A stretch of 64,000 bases of DNA from Armatimonadota bacterium (GTDB lineage: Bacteria > Armatimonadota > Fimbriimonadia > Fimbriimonadales > Fimbriimonadaceae): the NCBI GenBank assembly GCA_018268315.1, contig JAFDWU010000002.1, forward strand, positions 124,001-188,000, in the 5' to 3' direction. A model generated the notes under the pieces. The model was not told where the DNA came from. It worked only from the letters and a program-made list of their open reading frames with translations, and searched no databases. The translations under genes and the position numbers were made by a program. Positions 7,904-17,868 of the stretch are shown here, piece by piece; position 1 is the stretch's first letter; each line of letters opens with the position of its first letter.

Positions 7904-10313
7904 ACATGACCGCCGCAAGGCCGGGAATATCTTCCTCGGCGGCAGCATCAGTCACCACGCTTGCCCGAGTCTTTGGGTCTCGCCGAACGTACAGACACGC
8001 ATCCGCCACGTCGTTGATCTCTTGAATGTGGCTGATCACCAGGATCTGGCGAAATTGAGTTTTGATCGCGGAGAGGTATTGCATGACCGCGGTTCGTCGG
8101 TCGCCATCAAGGCTGCTGAAAGCCTCGTCGAGGATCAGCAGAGACATGTCGTAGCCCTGTCGCTCTTGAATCATCGCGCAGAGCGCGAGCCGTAAGGCGA
8201 GCGCGACCACGTCTTCCTCGCCACCGGAAATCACGGGTTTCACCTGCCCGTCGTCATCAACCAACACCGGTGTGAAATCTTCACTGATGTCTAGCCGACG
8301 ATAACGGTCGTTCGTTAGGCTGGAAAGGATTTGTGAGGCGTGGACTTGGAGGCTTGGTCGAATTTCCAGATTCAGCCTGTCGCGCAGCGTTCGAAACTCT
8401 TTCTGCGTGACTTCCATCAGTTGCAATCGGTGCCCCACCGCGGCGATCTTGCCTTGGTTCTCCTCAAGCAGTGCAAGCTGGGCCTTGTTGCTTTCCAGCG
8501 TCCTTTGCGCTTCAGCCCGCATTCGGACCGCATTATCTCGCAGCTGGGTTGCGCCCCGTACCTTCTCGGCGAAAGCCGCCGCCGTGCTGATCGCTTCCTG
8601 CGCCTTGCTGCTGCTTTCAAAGGCGGCGAAATCCGGCGTCGACTGGATTTCGGCTTGCTGCTCTTTAAGGCCCTTCTGTTGCTGCTGGAGCGCCCCAAGC
8701 TCGTCCTGCGCGGTCTTGATGGCGTCCGGCACGTAGGCAAGCCGCAGATACTCCTGGTGGGCCGGTTGCTGCTCTTCTAGCGCCTTCTGCGCGGCTTTAA
8801 GCTTGGCTTCATCAAATTCCTTCGGCAGGCCAGCGATGACTTTCTCAAGTTGCGCTGCCTTTGTCTGCATTTCATCACTGGTTCGCTTCTTCTCGCTCGC
8901 TACCCGGTGTGACGATTGCGCTTGGACCAGGTGGTCGGTGGCGGTCTTAACGTCTGCTTCACCTTTCGCAACTGCCTCAGTGGCTTCCTTTAGGTCCGCT
9001 GGCTCGACCTCAAGCGCAACTCTCTGAGCCTTCAGCTCTTGATTCAGCTTGGCGCAGGCATCGAATTCTTGTTGATGGCGCACAAGCGCCGGAGTCTCGG
9101 GGCCGGTCTCCAGTCCGCAAGTCGGGCATGTACCCGCCTTAAGCATTTCAATTTCCTTCTTTAGCTTGGATGCCTTATCGCTATTGGCTTTGATCTCGCC
9201 GTCCAGCGCAGACTTTGCCTTGATCCACGCCTCTCGCGCCGATTCCAGGCTTTTCTTCGCCGCGGCAACCGCTTGATCTGCCTGCTTTCGCTGACCCTCA
9301 AGCAGCAGCAAATCGGGCAACGACATCGCCTCAATCTCCGCCTTAAGCTGCGATACCTGCTGATGAGCTTGGGCCAGAACCGCCTCATGCTGGGCGCGCT
9401 CCTGCTCCTGGTCCTTAAACTTCTGCTGACGCTTGATCTCCTCTTCCGCCTGCCGATACGCCGCGTCGAGCGGCGCCAGTTCCGCCAGCCGCTTTGCCAG
9501 CGTATCCAGCTCCGCCGCCTTCTTAAGCAGGGCGGCCTCCTGGCTAGCCTTTTCTTTCAGGCTCTCCGATAGCTTGCCGAATCTCTCCTGCAATCGCTGG
9601 TAGCTCTCCGCCCGCTTAGCTAGATCTTGCACCGTAGTCAGCTCGACCGTCAGCCTTTGCAGCGCCTGCTCGTTGGCCGCCACTTCTTTCTCGCAGCTTG
9701 CCAGCACTTTCTCTGCTTCCTTAACTGCTGTACGCAGAGCTTCCAAATTGCCGAGCGTTAGCCCCTGTAGCGCCTGCAACTGGCTCTTCGCGTCTTTTCG
9801 ATAGCCGTCCGCCTGTTTGTCGGCAAGCTCAAGGATATCGAGGCCAAGCATTCGGGCGATCTCTTCCCTTCGTCCGCTTGCCTTACCGGCCAGGAACGCG
9901 AGTTCCTTCTGATTCGTGCAAAACGAGTTGCGAAACTGCTCCGCATTGAAGCCCAGCAGGCGCTGAATTGCCGCCCTGACGCCGCTCTTAGATTCCGCAA
10001 GCACAACATGCTCGCCATCCTTGATCTGAACCAACTTCGCCTTCGTTTGGCCCTGCATCACCCGGTAGATGCCATCGATAAACTGGAATTCAAGCTCCGC
10101 CGTAAAGCGGGCGCTCTCTGCCCAATAGAACGCAATCTGGTCCAGCGTCCGCCCCTTTCCCGCCTCTCCAAACAAGGCGAACGTAATCGCCTCCAACAGG
10201 GTGGATTTGCCGCTACCGTTTGGACCAATGATCGCCGTCATCCCATCGCGGAAGTCGATCTCGGTATTCGCGTGTTGGCGAAAGTTTTCAAGCTTCAAGC
10301 GCAGCAGCTGCAA
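7857..10313 (-). CDS. sbcC: SbcC/Rad50-type exonuclease subunit
   Basis: The 818-residue SMC-like ATPase pairs with SbcD to clip DNA hairpins and protein-blocked ends. Walker A is GPNGSGKS at 30-37. Long coiled-coil arms flank a zinc hook CPTCG with Cys396 and Cys399. The C-terminal head has the signature SGGEEDVVALALRLAL and Walker B LLILDEAFSSLD. It is shorter than the E. coli protein (about 1050), mainly in the coils. It starts 26 nt inside the sbcD end and its own end overlaps the creatininase gene, indicating tight coupling. Confidence 0.92.
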   Translation of the reverse strand: MQLLRLKLENFRQHANTEIDFRDGMTAIIGPNGSGKSTLLEAITFALFGEAGKGRTLDQIAFYWAESARFTAELEFQFIDGIYRVMQGQTKAKLVQIKDGEHVVLAESKSGVRAAIQRLLGFNAEQFRNSFCTNQKELAFLAGKASGRREEIARMLGLDILELADKQADGYRKDAKSQLQALQGLTLGNLEALRTAVKEAEKVLASCEKEVAANEQALQRLTVELTTVQDLAKRAESYQRLQERFGKLSESLKEKASQEAALLKKAAELDTLAKRLAELAPLDAAYRQAEEEIKRQQKFKDQEQERAQHEAVLAQAHQQVSQLKAEIEAMSLPDLLLLEGQRKQADQAVAAAKKSLESAREAWIKAKSALDGEIKANSDKASKLKKEIEMLKAGTCPTCGLETGPETPALVRHQQEFDACAKLNQELKAQRVALEVEPADLKEATEAVAKGEADVKTATDHLVQAQSSHRVASEKKRTSDEMQTKAAQLEKVIAGLPKEFDEAKLKAAQKALEEQQPAHQEYLRLAYVPDAIKTAQDELGALQQQQKGLKEQQAEIQSTPDFAAFESSSKAQEAISTAAAFAEKVRGATQLRDNAVRMRAEAQRTLESNKAQLALLEENQGKIAAVGHRLQLMEVTQKEFRTLRDRLNLEIRPSLQVHASQILSSLTNDRYRRLDISEDFTPVLVDDDGQVKPVISGGEEDVVALALRLALCAMIQERQGYDMSLLILDEAFSSLDGDRRTAVMQYLSAIKTQFRQILVISHIQEINDVADACLYVRRDPKTRASVVTDAAAEEDIPGLAAVMYDGSRDTAELDMARS

Positions 10314-11454
10314 GTTCTTCCACCTCCTTCAAAATGCCAAGGCCCGTCTCTTTCACCTCGTCGCGATCCAAACCGAACGGCAGCGTTGCGGCCGCGATAT
10401 GCTCCTCCCACTCTCCGGTTAGCGACTGCCGTCCTTCCTTCGTTGCCCGCATGCGGAACCGCTTCTCGGCCTCCGGCCGCACTGCAGACAGGTTGTAAAA
10501 CAGCGCCTTCGAGGACAGATTGCGCCGCAACTCAAAGTCAATCTGCGCCTCGACTTCAACCGGGAGGTTCTTCACGACCTGGCGCACAATCGGCATTTGG
10601 TCCGCGGGCCACCTTGCCGCCTTCTCAATCGCTTCGCTCACCTCGCCCGGCCCCATTCCCTTGGCGTCAATCGCGGGAAGGTCAAGTACGAGCCTTGTTG
10701 CTACCGCGCGATGCTCGATCTCACCTTTATCAGTATCGAAGAGGACCCAGCCTTTCGGCGTCCTCGCCTCGCTCCAGATATCGGTGGAGGTGTATTCGGT
10801 GGAACCTGAGTAACACATGTTCTCCGCAAGCTTGGTGAAGGTGTGGTAGTCACCGAGGGCAACATAGTCCCATCGGCGCGCCTGCGTGTCCTGCTCGGTC
10901 AAATGCGGCCGAATCCGGCCATCGCCAATTCCCTGGATCGCCCCGTGCAGCGTCAACACCTTAACCTTCGCATCAGTCTTCGGGGCGAACTCGGTCTTGT
11001 TCCTGATCACGGCATCGCTAGGCGCTGCCAGCAGTTCCAAATCCAAATCCTTGAACTGCAAAGCCTTCGCCTCGCGAGGCACAACCGTTATCCCAGCAAT
11101 TCCGGTAGAGCCCTGAAGTTCACGGGACCCGTAAAGATCAAGCAGGTTTCCGCTATCCACCAGTCGCGGAGTATCGTGGTTCCCCCCAATGATCACGAAC
11201 GGCTTGCCGTTACGCTTACGCTGAAAATCCGAAAGCGCGCGAAACAGCTTCACCACTGAGTAGTTGCTTGGCCGGACCATGTCCAGCAAATCGCCAGAGT
11301 GGATCACGATGTCAGGCTCGCAGGCAAGAATGTCATCCAAAACCCGCTGGAGGTTTTCAAGAACATCGGCCTCGCGCTGGTTATAACCCGCCGCCGTCGT
11401 GCGGGTGTACTGCCGAAAGCCGACGTGAGTATCGCTAAGATGGGCAATCCGCAT
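10288..11454 (-). CDS. sbcD: SbcD/Mre11-type nuclease subunit
   Basis: The 388-residue calcineurin-like phosphoesterase carries the metal-binding motifs LSDTH (residues 6-10), HSGDLLD (52-58) and GGNHD (90-94), plus later GDYH. It is the Mn-dependent nuclease of the SbcCD complex. The first gene of the leftward unit, it overlaps sbcC by 26 nt. Its promoter is exceptionally clear and places the transcript start on or within 3 nt of the ATG, so the message is probably leaderless; no ribosome site is present. Confidence 0.92.
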   Translation of the reverse strand: MRIAHLSDTHVGFRQYTRTTAAGYNQREADVLENLQRVLDDILACEPDIVIHSGDLLDMVRPSNYSVVKLFRALSDFQRKRNGKPFVIIGGNHDTPRLVDSGNLLDLYGSRELQGSTGIAGITVVPREAKALQFKDLDLELLAAPSDAVIRNKTEFAPKTDAKVKVLTLHGAIQGIGDGRIRPHLTEQDTQARRWDYVALGDYHTFTKLAENMCYSGSTEYTSTDIWSEARTPKGWVLFDTDKGEIEHRAVATRLVLDLPAIDAKGMGPGEVSEAIEKAARWPADQMPIVRQVVKNLPVEVEAQIDFELRRNLSSKALFYNLSAVRPEAEKRFRMRATKEGRQSLTGEWEEHIAAATLPFGLDRDEVKETGLGILKEVEELAAAALEA

Positions 11455-11462
11455 TGAAAACT

Positions 11463-11491
11463 AGTATATATTTGTTTACCAGTGAAGTCAA
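11463..11491 (-). promoter_or_regulatory. sbcD promoter with leaderless start
   Basis: Read on the minus strand, TTGACT (11486-11491) and TATACT (11463-11468) are separated by exactly 17 bp. Only 8 nt separate the -10 from the ATG at 11454. This is the best sigma-70 promoter in the window and anchors the leaderless interpretation. Confidence 0.8.
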
Positions 11492-11518
11492 CTTCAGACA
11501 GGTTAAACCGCAATTTGG

Positions 11519-11524
11519 TAACCT
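11519..11524 (+). promoter_or_regulatory. -10 element TAACCT before the aldolase gene
   Basis: TAACCT stands 6 nt before ATG 11531. CAGACA, 18 bp upstream, is a partial -35. No Shine-Dalgarno sequence intervenes. Confidence 0.45.
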
Positions 11525-11530
11525 AAGAAT

Positions 11531-12625
<1,095 letters not shown>

Positions 12626-12633
12626 GGGGACCA

Positions 12634-13236
12634 ATGGTCCTTGTCGTTGATAACTACGATTCGTTCACTTACAACCTCGTTCAGTACCTGGGTGAGCTTG
12701 GGGTCAGCGTAGCCGTAAGGAGAAACGACGAGTTCTCTCTCGCGGAAGTCGAAGCCCTGCGCCCGCAGGGCATCATGCTCTCGCCGGGTCCTTGCACGCC
12801 GGAAGAATCCGGCATCTGCCTGGATATCCTGAAGAGAGCGCTGTCCGACGAGCCCGGCGCAATGGGTTGCCCAATCTTTGGCGTCTGCCTTGGCCATGAG
12901 GCAATTGGAACGACGACCGGCGGATCAGTGAGGCCAGCCCGGACGATGATGCACGGCAAAGCCAGCCCCATCGAGCACGACGGCAAAGGCGTTTTTACCG
13001 GAGTGCCAAGCCCATTTAATGCGATTCGCTACCACTCGCTGGTTGTGGATGAAGCCCGCCTAAGCCCGGACCTGGAAATAAGCGCCCGCTCACTGGATGA
13101 CGGCGAGATCATGGGCTTGCGGCACAAGACGAAGCCGATTGAAGGCATCCAGTTCCATCCGGAAAGCATCGCAACCGAGCATGGCATGACCATTGTCTCG
13201 AACTTTGTGGCGATGACGAAGGCCTTTACTCGTTGA
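12634..13236 (+). CDS. trpG: Anthranilate/aminodeoxychorismate synthase glutaminase subunit
   Basis: The 200-residue class I glutamine amidotransferase opens with VVDNYDSFTYNLVQYL. The nucleophile is Cys85 in GVCLGHE and the His-Glu pair lies in HPESI near the C-terminus. It supplies ammonia to TrpE or PabB to make anthranilate or 4-amino-4-deoxychorismate. The residue after GH in the nucleophile loop is Glu where most members have Gln. No trpE/pabB is adjacent, so it may serve both pathways; trpG and pabA cannot be told apart. It converges on the histidine kinase with an 11-nt overlap. Confidence 0.87.
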   Translation: MVLVVDNYDSFTYNLVQYLGELGVSVAVRRNDEFSLAEVEALRPQGIMLSPGPCTPEESGICLDILKRALSDEPGAMGCPIFGVCLGHEAIGTTTGGSVRPARTMMHGKASPIEHDGKGVFTGVPSPFNAIRYHSLVVDEARLSPDLEISARSLDDGEIMGLRHKTKPIEGIQFHPESIATEHGMTIVSNFVAMTKAFTR

Positions 13237-14983
13237 TTCGCTTTGCTTCGGTGATGTCGATGTTGATCGGCATCTTGAACCAAAACGTTGAGCCGTGGCC
13301 CAACTCAGATTCAACCCAAATCTTGCCCAGGTGAATCTGCTCAACCAAGTGCTTCACTAGGAACAAGCCAAGACCGGTTCCATAAATCTTGCGGTTGTCC
13401 TCGTTGTTCACGCGGTGGAACCTTTCGAATACCTTGCCTAAGTGGTCCTTAGGAATGCCAAGGCCCTGGTCTTCAATTCCAACCAGCAACTCGCCATCCT
13501 TGCACGTACCGTGGATGGTGATGTTGCCGCCGTTCGGTGAGTACTTCACCGCGTTGTTCAGAAGATTTGTAACGATCTGATCCAGCTTGTCCTTGTCCGC
13601 CACGATCATCGGCAGCGGCTCGGGGATATCCAGCACAAGCGTGTGCTTGTGAGTGGTCTGCTGCTGAATCTTCATCGCCTTCACCAGCACCTCGTTCGGA
13701 TCGACCTCCTCGTAGAACGGCTTCAGGCTTTCGCGAGCCTCGATTCGCGCCGTGTTGAGCAGGTCGTTGATCAGGCGCGTAAGTCGATCGCACTCCTGGT
13801 CGATGATGCTGTAGAACTCCATGCGCGACTCGACGTCGGGGCCGTCATCCAGCAGCAACGTGCTGGCAAAACCCTTGATCGCAGTAAGCGGCGTTCGCAG
13901 TTCGTGCGAAGCCATCGCAACAAACGAGCTCTTCATCTTGTCGATGCTGCGGATATCCGTCACATCGCTGAAAATCGCGACAGTGCCAAGGCTCTTGCCG
14001 TCCTCGCTGCGTACCGCAGCGGCCTGGACTTCGAAGATGCGCTCAAGACCAGCGATATTTACGTTGAACTCGACCTTCGGCAAGTCCTCGCCCGAAGTTT
14101 GCTGCTGGAAAAGTTCGATAACCGCCGGATGCTCGATGACCTCCGTCACCTGCTTGCCTATTGCCTCGTGGCTCTGGCCGAAAATTGCGCGAGCGGAGGC
14201 GTTCATCTGGCTGACGCGGCCTTCTGGAGACACCAAAACGAGACCAGAGGTCAAAGACTCAAAGGTCTGCAGGAGCTCTTCGCGCTCTTCCGTAATCTCT
14301 CGGTAGAGCTGTAGGTTGGCAATGATGGAGCCTACATTGCGCGACATGCGCTCAAGCAGGCGCACATCCTCTTCGATGAATTCTTCGCCGTGCCGCTTAT
14401 CGAAAGCGTGCAATACGCCGATGGTGGTGCGATCGGTCACGCGGTTCTCATCGTCCCGCTTTTCGATTACCAGCGGAACGGTAATGCCGTTGCGCACTCC
14501 GAGCAGCTTAACCATGTCCTTCTGGGTGCGGCTGTCGCTGCTTGCCTCTAGAAAGAGGGCCGGCTTCCCTTCGCGGAAAACTTGTCCGCTAATTCCGTTT
14601 TCGACTTTAACCTTGAAGAAAGGCAGGCGATCTTCGTCGACACCGTAAGCTGGAGCCATACCCACAAGCTCCTGCGCATCTCGCTCGTGGAACATGATTA
14701 CGATCTTCTCGGCCTGCAGGATCATCGCAACGCGCTGAATAAGGCGGCGAAGGGTGACGTCCGCCTCGTTGATCGGCGTGACTTCCATCGAAGTGTCGAT
14801 GCGTCGAGCGTCTCGTTCCTCAGCATCGCGTCGGCGGGCCTTAAGATCTTTGAGCTCGGCTTCAAGGTGCTGAACACGCTCTCGAGCCTTGTCTCCAATC
14901 TGCTTATTTAGCGCCTCAAGCTCAGCAACTCGCGCTCTTAGCGCTTCTAAATCTTTTGGATAATCCATTGTTTCCGTCGACAT
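13226..14983 (-). CDS. Cytosolic GAF-PAS sensor histidine kinase
   Basis: The 585-residue protein has no signal peptide or membrane span. An N-terminal coiled coil (about 10-60) leads into a GAF domain (about 75-225), a PAS domain (about 235-345), a HisKA dimerisation helix with phospho-acceptor His360 in ASHELRTPL, and a HATPase domain with N, G1 (GIEDQGLGIP) and G2 (GTGLGLF) boxes. It senses an intracellular signal and phosphorylates a response regulator. No regulator is adjacent; the orphan OmpR-type protein at 49112 is one candidate partner, on no evidence beyond both being orphans here. Confidence 0.93.
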   Translation of the reverse strand: MSTETMDYPKDLEALRARVAELEALNKQIGDKARERVQHLEAELKDLKARRRDAEERDARRIDTSMEVTPINEADVTLRRLIQRVAMILQAEKIVIMFHERDAQELVGMAPAYGVDEDRLPFFKVKVENGISGQVFREGKPALFLEASSDSRTQKDMVKLLGVRNGITVPLVIEKRDDENRVTDRTTIGVLHAFDKRHGEEFIEEDVRLLERMSRNVGSIIANLQLYREITEEREELLQTFESLTSGLVLVSPEGRVSQMNASARAIFGQSHEAIGKQVTEVIEHPAVIELFQQQTSGEDLPKVEFNVNIAGLERIFEVQAAAVRSEDGKSLGTVAIFSDVTDIRSIDKMKSSFVAMASHELRTPLTAIKGFASTLLLDDGPDVESRMEFYSIIDQECDRLTRLINDLLNTARIEARESLKPFYEEVDPNEVLVKAMKIQQQTTHKHTLVLDIPEPLPMIVADKDKLDQIVTNLLNNAVKYSPNGGNITIHGTCKDGELLVGIEDQGLGIPKDHLGKVFERFHRVNNEDNRKIYGTGLGLFLVKHLVEQIHLGKIWVESELGHGSTFWFKMPINIDITEAKRINE

Positions 14984-15086
14984 ATATAGGTTCCAACCTC
15001 AAATTAGGGCAGCAAAGACAAAACTCGCCTAAGAAGGTACCCGATAGCCTACGCACCTTCGCAGTTTCAGATTCGCCTACCCAAGT

Positions 15087-15092
15087 TATAAT
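15087..15092 (+). promoter_or_regulatory. -10 element TATAAT before the Lon-N gene
   Basis: A perfect TATAAT overlaps the first in-frame ATG (15091), so that ATG cannot be on the transcript. The next in-frame start, GTG 15100, is 7 nt past the hexamer, as expected for a leaderless message. Confidence 0.65.
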
Positions 15093-15099
15093 GCATGTT

Positions 15100-15771
15100 G
15101 TGGCTAATCGCCTTGAAGAGATGCCGTTATTTCCGCTCCATGCGGTGCTTTTTCCTCACTCACAGATGCATCTCCACGTGTTCGAACGCCGATATCGCGA
15201 GATGATTCGCCACTGCCTTGAATACGACACTCCGTTCGGAATTGTTCTCATTCGCAGTGGATCTGAGGTGGGCGCAGCCGCCGATCCCTATTTAGTCGGC
15301 ACCGCCGTACGAATTGTTCGCGCCCAAGAATTCGGCGACGGCCGCATGGATATCGTCGTACAGGGTGAACGCCGATTTAGGATCCGTGAGTTGGATGAAA
15401 CCCGCCCGTACTTGGTGGGCAAGGTTGAACCGCTTGTTGAGAGCGAGGCGCTCACTCAAGAAACCAAGGAGCTTTTCACTCAAGCCAAGAACATCTTCAA
15501 GCTTTTCGTCGAGCAAGTGCTGCGAAGGCAGGAAGTTTCGATCGATATCAGCCTGCCCGGTGATGATCCCGTCTCGCTGAGTTTTGCAATCGCGAGCCTG
15601 CTTCCGCTTGAAAACCTTGAAAAGCAGCGACTGTTGGAGACAACCAGCACCAGCGAGCGCGTGGAAGATTTGCTCCCGCGCCTGCAGGAGCAATTGTTAA
15701 GCTCGGGCGAGGAGCAATCCTACTACCGAGTAAGGGCCAGCGACCTAGCCTCTTTGTTCCTACCGAACTAA
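15100..15771 (+). CDS. Lon N-terminal (substrate-binding) domain protein
   Basis: With GTG 15100 as start the protein has 223 residues: only the LON substrate-binding domain, with LPLFPL-like opening (MPLFPLHAVLFP), FERRYREMI and the GRRFRI-like strand GERRFRIREL, then a helical tail. It has no AAA+ or protease domain. Free LON-N proteins are widespread; their role is not settled, and some act as substrate adaptors. The start is set by the promoter, which excludes ATG 15091. It is divergent from the histidine kinase and ends 2 nt before the convergent basic protein. Confidence 0.85.
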   Translation: MANRLEEMPLFPLHAVLFPHSQMHLHVFERRYREMIRHCLEYDTPFGIVLIRSGSEVGAAADPYLVGTAVRIVRAQEFGDGRMDIVVQGERRFRIRELDETRPYLVGKVEPLVESEALTQETKELFTQAKNIFKLFVEQVLRRQEVSIDISLPGDDPVSLSFAIASLLPLENLEKQRLLETTSTSERVEDLLPRLQEQLLSSGEEQSYYRVRASDLASLFLPN

Positions 15772-15773
15772 GG

Positions 15774-16010
15774 CTATTCGGCCTTGGGCTTCTTGGCAGC
15801 GGGCTTCTTGGCGGCTGCTTCCGGCTTAGCGGCGGCTTCCTTTTTCGGAGCTTCCTTTTTGGCTGCCGTTTCCTTCTTAGGAGCTACGACTTCCTTCTTG
15901 GGAGCTGCCTTCTTCTCGGCAAATTGAGCCTGGATGGCCTTGTTAGCCGCCTTGATGGTTTGCTCCTTTCGGTGGCGGCGCTGACGTAATTCTTTGTTCC
16001 GAACTCTCAT
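15774..16010 (-). CDS. Small Lys/Ala-rich histone H1-like protein
   Basis: The 78-residue protein has an Arg-rich head (MRVRNKELRQRRHRKEQ, residues 1-17), an amphipathic helix-like segment to about 35 and a low-complexity tail of KKEA/PKKE/AAKKP units. The tail resembles bacterial histone H1-like nucleoid proteins and the Lys/Ala tails of some RNA-binding proteins. Binding to nucleic acid is likely from charge alone. I do not recognise the head as a known domain. It has no signal peptide, unlike the other Lys-rich protein at 3757, so it should be cytosolic. It follows no operon partner on its strand. Confidence 0.7.
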   Translation of the reverse strand: MRVRNKELRQRRHRKEQTIKAANKAIQAQFAEKKAAPKKEVVAPKKETAAKKEAPKKEAAAKPEAAAKKPAAKKPKAE

Positions 16011-16037
16011 TCTTGTACCTAAACTGCTAGCTGGATA

Positions 16038-16988
16038 CTATACCTCGCGGATTCGAGCGAGGTCTTCCGCCGATGGCGCGGTGACGCCTACGTGTCTTAC
16101 CACCGCTGCTGCCGTCGCGGCGGCAAGCTCGAAAACTGCTTTTGTATATCCGCACCGCGCAAAACCCAAAGCAACGGTAGCGATCGCGGTGTCGCCCGCG
16201 CCGGCCGGATCGTAAACCTCGACATGATGGGCATCAACCTCAATGGTTTCCGGCCCCGCAACCATCCCTTCGCCGCCAAGCGTGATCAGCACATGCTCGA
16301 CGCCAAGCCCTGCGGCAAGCTTCTTCGCGGCCAATGCAGGCTCGCCAAGTTCACCATCCATCAGATCTGAAGCCTCCCTTCGGTTCAGGCTAATAAGCGA
16401 CGCTCCCTTCATTTGGCGCGCCGATTTCGGCTTGGGATTGGCAACCACCGGGATGCCGCGCGCCTTCGCGCGCTCGATAACTCCCGCGCACACCTCATGG
16501 TTCAGAGCGCCCTTCATGTAATCGCTCAGCACCACCACATCCGCGTCGTCAACCGCTTTCAGGGCCGCGTTCAAGAACTCTTCCAAGCTCTTGCCGGTCA
16601 GCGGCTGTTCCGATTCCGTATCGATGCGTAAAACCTGATGCGCCTGATCCGCGACCACGCGGGTCTTGCAGGTAGTGGGACGATCTTTGTCCACAACGTA
16701 GCGATGGGTAACGCCCGCTGGGGCGTGCGCTTTCGATAGGCGCTGGCCCGGCTCATCATCGCCGATTACGCCGACGAGAAATGCTGTCCCGCCGAGGGCG
16801 GCGATGTTGTGGGCTACGTTAGCCGCTCCGCCCGGAGCATGAGAATCGCGAATGCGACGAATCACCATCACCGGTGCTTCCGGGCTTATGCGCGCCGCGG
16901 TCCCGAACAGATACTCATCCAGCATCACGTCGCCAATTACGGCGGCGCGGCAGCCTTTGATCCTATCGAGGACTTCGGCAAGCCTCAA
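16038..16988 (-). CDS. hldA: D-glycero-beta-D-manno-heptose-7-phosphate kinase
   Basis: The 316-residue PfkB-family kinase starts with a helix, then VIGDVMLDEYLFGTAARISP, typical of RfaE domain I. The substrate loop is PGGAANVAHN, and the ATP/catalytic loop is DPAGAGDT at 260-267, with the general base Asp266. It phosphorylates heptose 7-phosphate at C1 for ADP-heptose and LPS core synthesis. The nucleotidyltransferase half of E. coli HldE is absent, so HldC must be elsewhere. It overlaps lgt by 4 nt. Its presence supports a diderm envelope. Confidence 0.87.
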   Translation of the reverse strand: MRLAEVLDRIKGCRAAVIGDVMLDEYLFGTAARISPEAPVMVIRRIRDSHAPGGAANVAHNIAALGGTAFLVGVIGDDEPGQRLSKAHAPAGVTHRYVVDKDRPTTCKTRVVADQAHQVLRIDTESEQPLTGKSLEEFLNAALKAVDDADVVVLSDYMKGALNHEVCAGVIERAKARGIPVVANPKPKSARQMKGASLISLNRREASDLMDGELGEPALAAKKLAAGLGVEHVLITLGGEGMVAGPETIEVDAHHVEVYDPAGAGDTAIATVALGFARCGYTKAVFELAAATAAAVVRHVGVTAPSAEDLARIREV

Positions 16989-17755
16989 ACCGGAATAGCC
17001 TCAGACGTTGGCAGCGGCTTACGCGCAGCTCGCACGAAGATCACCGCGCCGATCAGCACGAAGATGCCGGCGGCAACCTGAGCATCGGTGATGGGCAGAC
17101 CGCCAATGGTGGTTGAACTGGACCCAATCCGGAAGAATTCGTAGAAAATACGGCTGGCGCCGTGAAGCATGAAGAACATGCCCGCGCTCTGCCCAACCTT
17201 TCTCGGCGCTTTCTCAAATAGGAACAGCAACCCGAGCATTCCGAGATTCACCAGGGAATCGTATAGCTGGGCCGGGTGGCGGGCGAATGCCTCATGGTTG
17301 AATTCCACGCCCCAAGGCAAGGTAGTTGGACCGCCATAGCAACACCCATTCATCAGGCACCCAACGCGCCCAATTACATGCCCAATTAGCATCGGCGCCG
17401 CCATCAAATCCATCAAGCCAAGAATCGACTGCCGCCTTCGAACGCACCAGTAGATCAGCCATATTGCCCCTCCGATGATGCCCCCAAAACTCGTGAGGCC
17501 CCTCATCTGCAACGTGTAGATTTCGCTCGGATGAGCCTGGAAGTAGGGCCATTCTTGAATCATGAAAAGGATGCGCGCACCGAGGATGCCGCAAATGATA
17601 AGCCCGAAAGATACGTTGTCGATTTGATCTGGCGTAAAGCCGAACTTCGCCGCCCGCTTTCGCGCCAAGGCGAGGCCCACGATGAAGGCGACCATGAGGA
17701 TTACGCCGTAGGTGGGAATCTCAAACGTGCCGATTTTGAAAAGTGTTGGATGCAT
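16985..17755 (-). CDS. lgt: Prolipoprotein diacylglyceryl transferase
   Basis: The 256-residue inner-membrane enzyme has about seven membrane spans and the Lgt signature GRVGCLMNGCCYGG beginning at Arg130, followed by HPAQLYDS. It transfers diacylglycerol from phosphatidylglycerol to the lipobox cysteine of prolipoproteins, such as the one encoded at 53672. It is the first gene of a short lgt-hldA unit (ATGA overlap), which ties lipoprotein and LPS synthesis together. It starts at ATG 17755 and is divergent from the flavin oxidase gene. Confidence 0.95.
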   Translation of the reverse strand: MHPTLFKIGTFEIPTYGVILMVAFIVGLALARKRAAKFGFTPDQIDNVSFGLIICGILGARILFMIQEWPYFQAHPSEIYTLQMRGLTSFGGIIGGAIWLIYWCVRRRQSILGLMDLMAAPMLIGHVIGRVGCLMNGCCYGGPTTLPWGVEFNHEAFARHPAQLYDSLVNLGMLGLLFLFEKAPRKVGQSAGMFFMLHGASRIFYEFFRIGSSSTTIGGLPITDAQVAAGIFVLIGAVIFVRAARKPLPTSEAIPV

Positions 17756-17868
17756 TGCGGCTGCGGGCCAGTTTACCGACTGACAACAGTCATGACGGCG
17801 CCGGAATAACGAACGTTACGCACATCGGGAATACTGGGACTCGTGGTGGAACTGCACGGAGTCTGGCG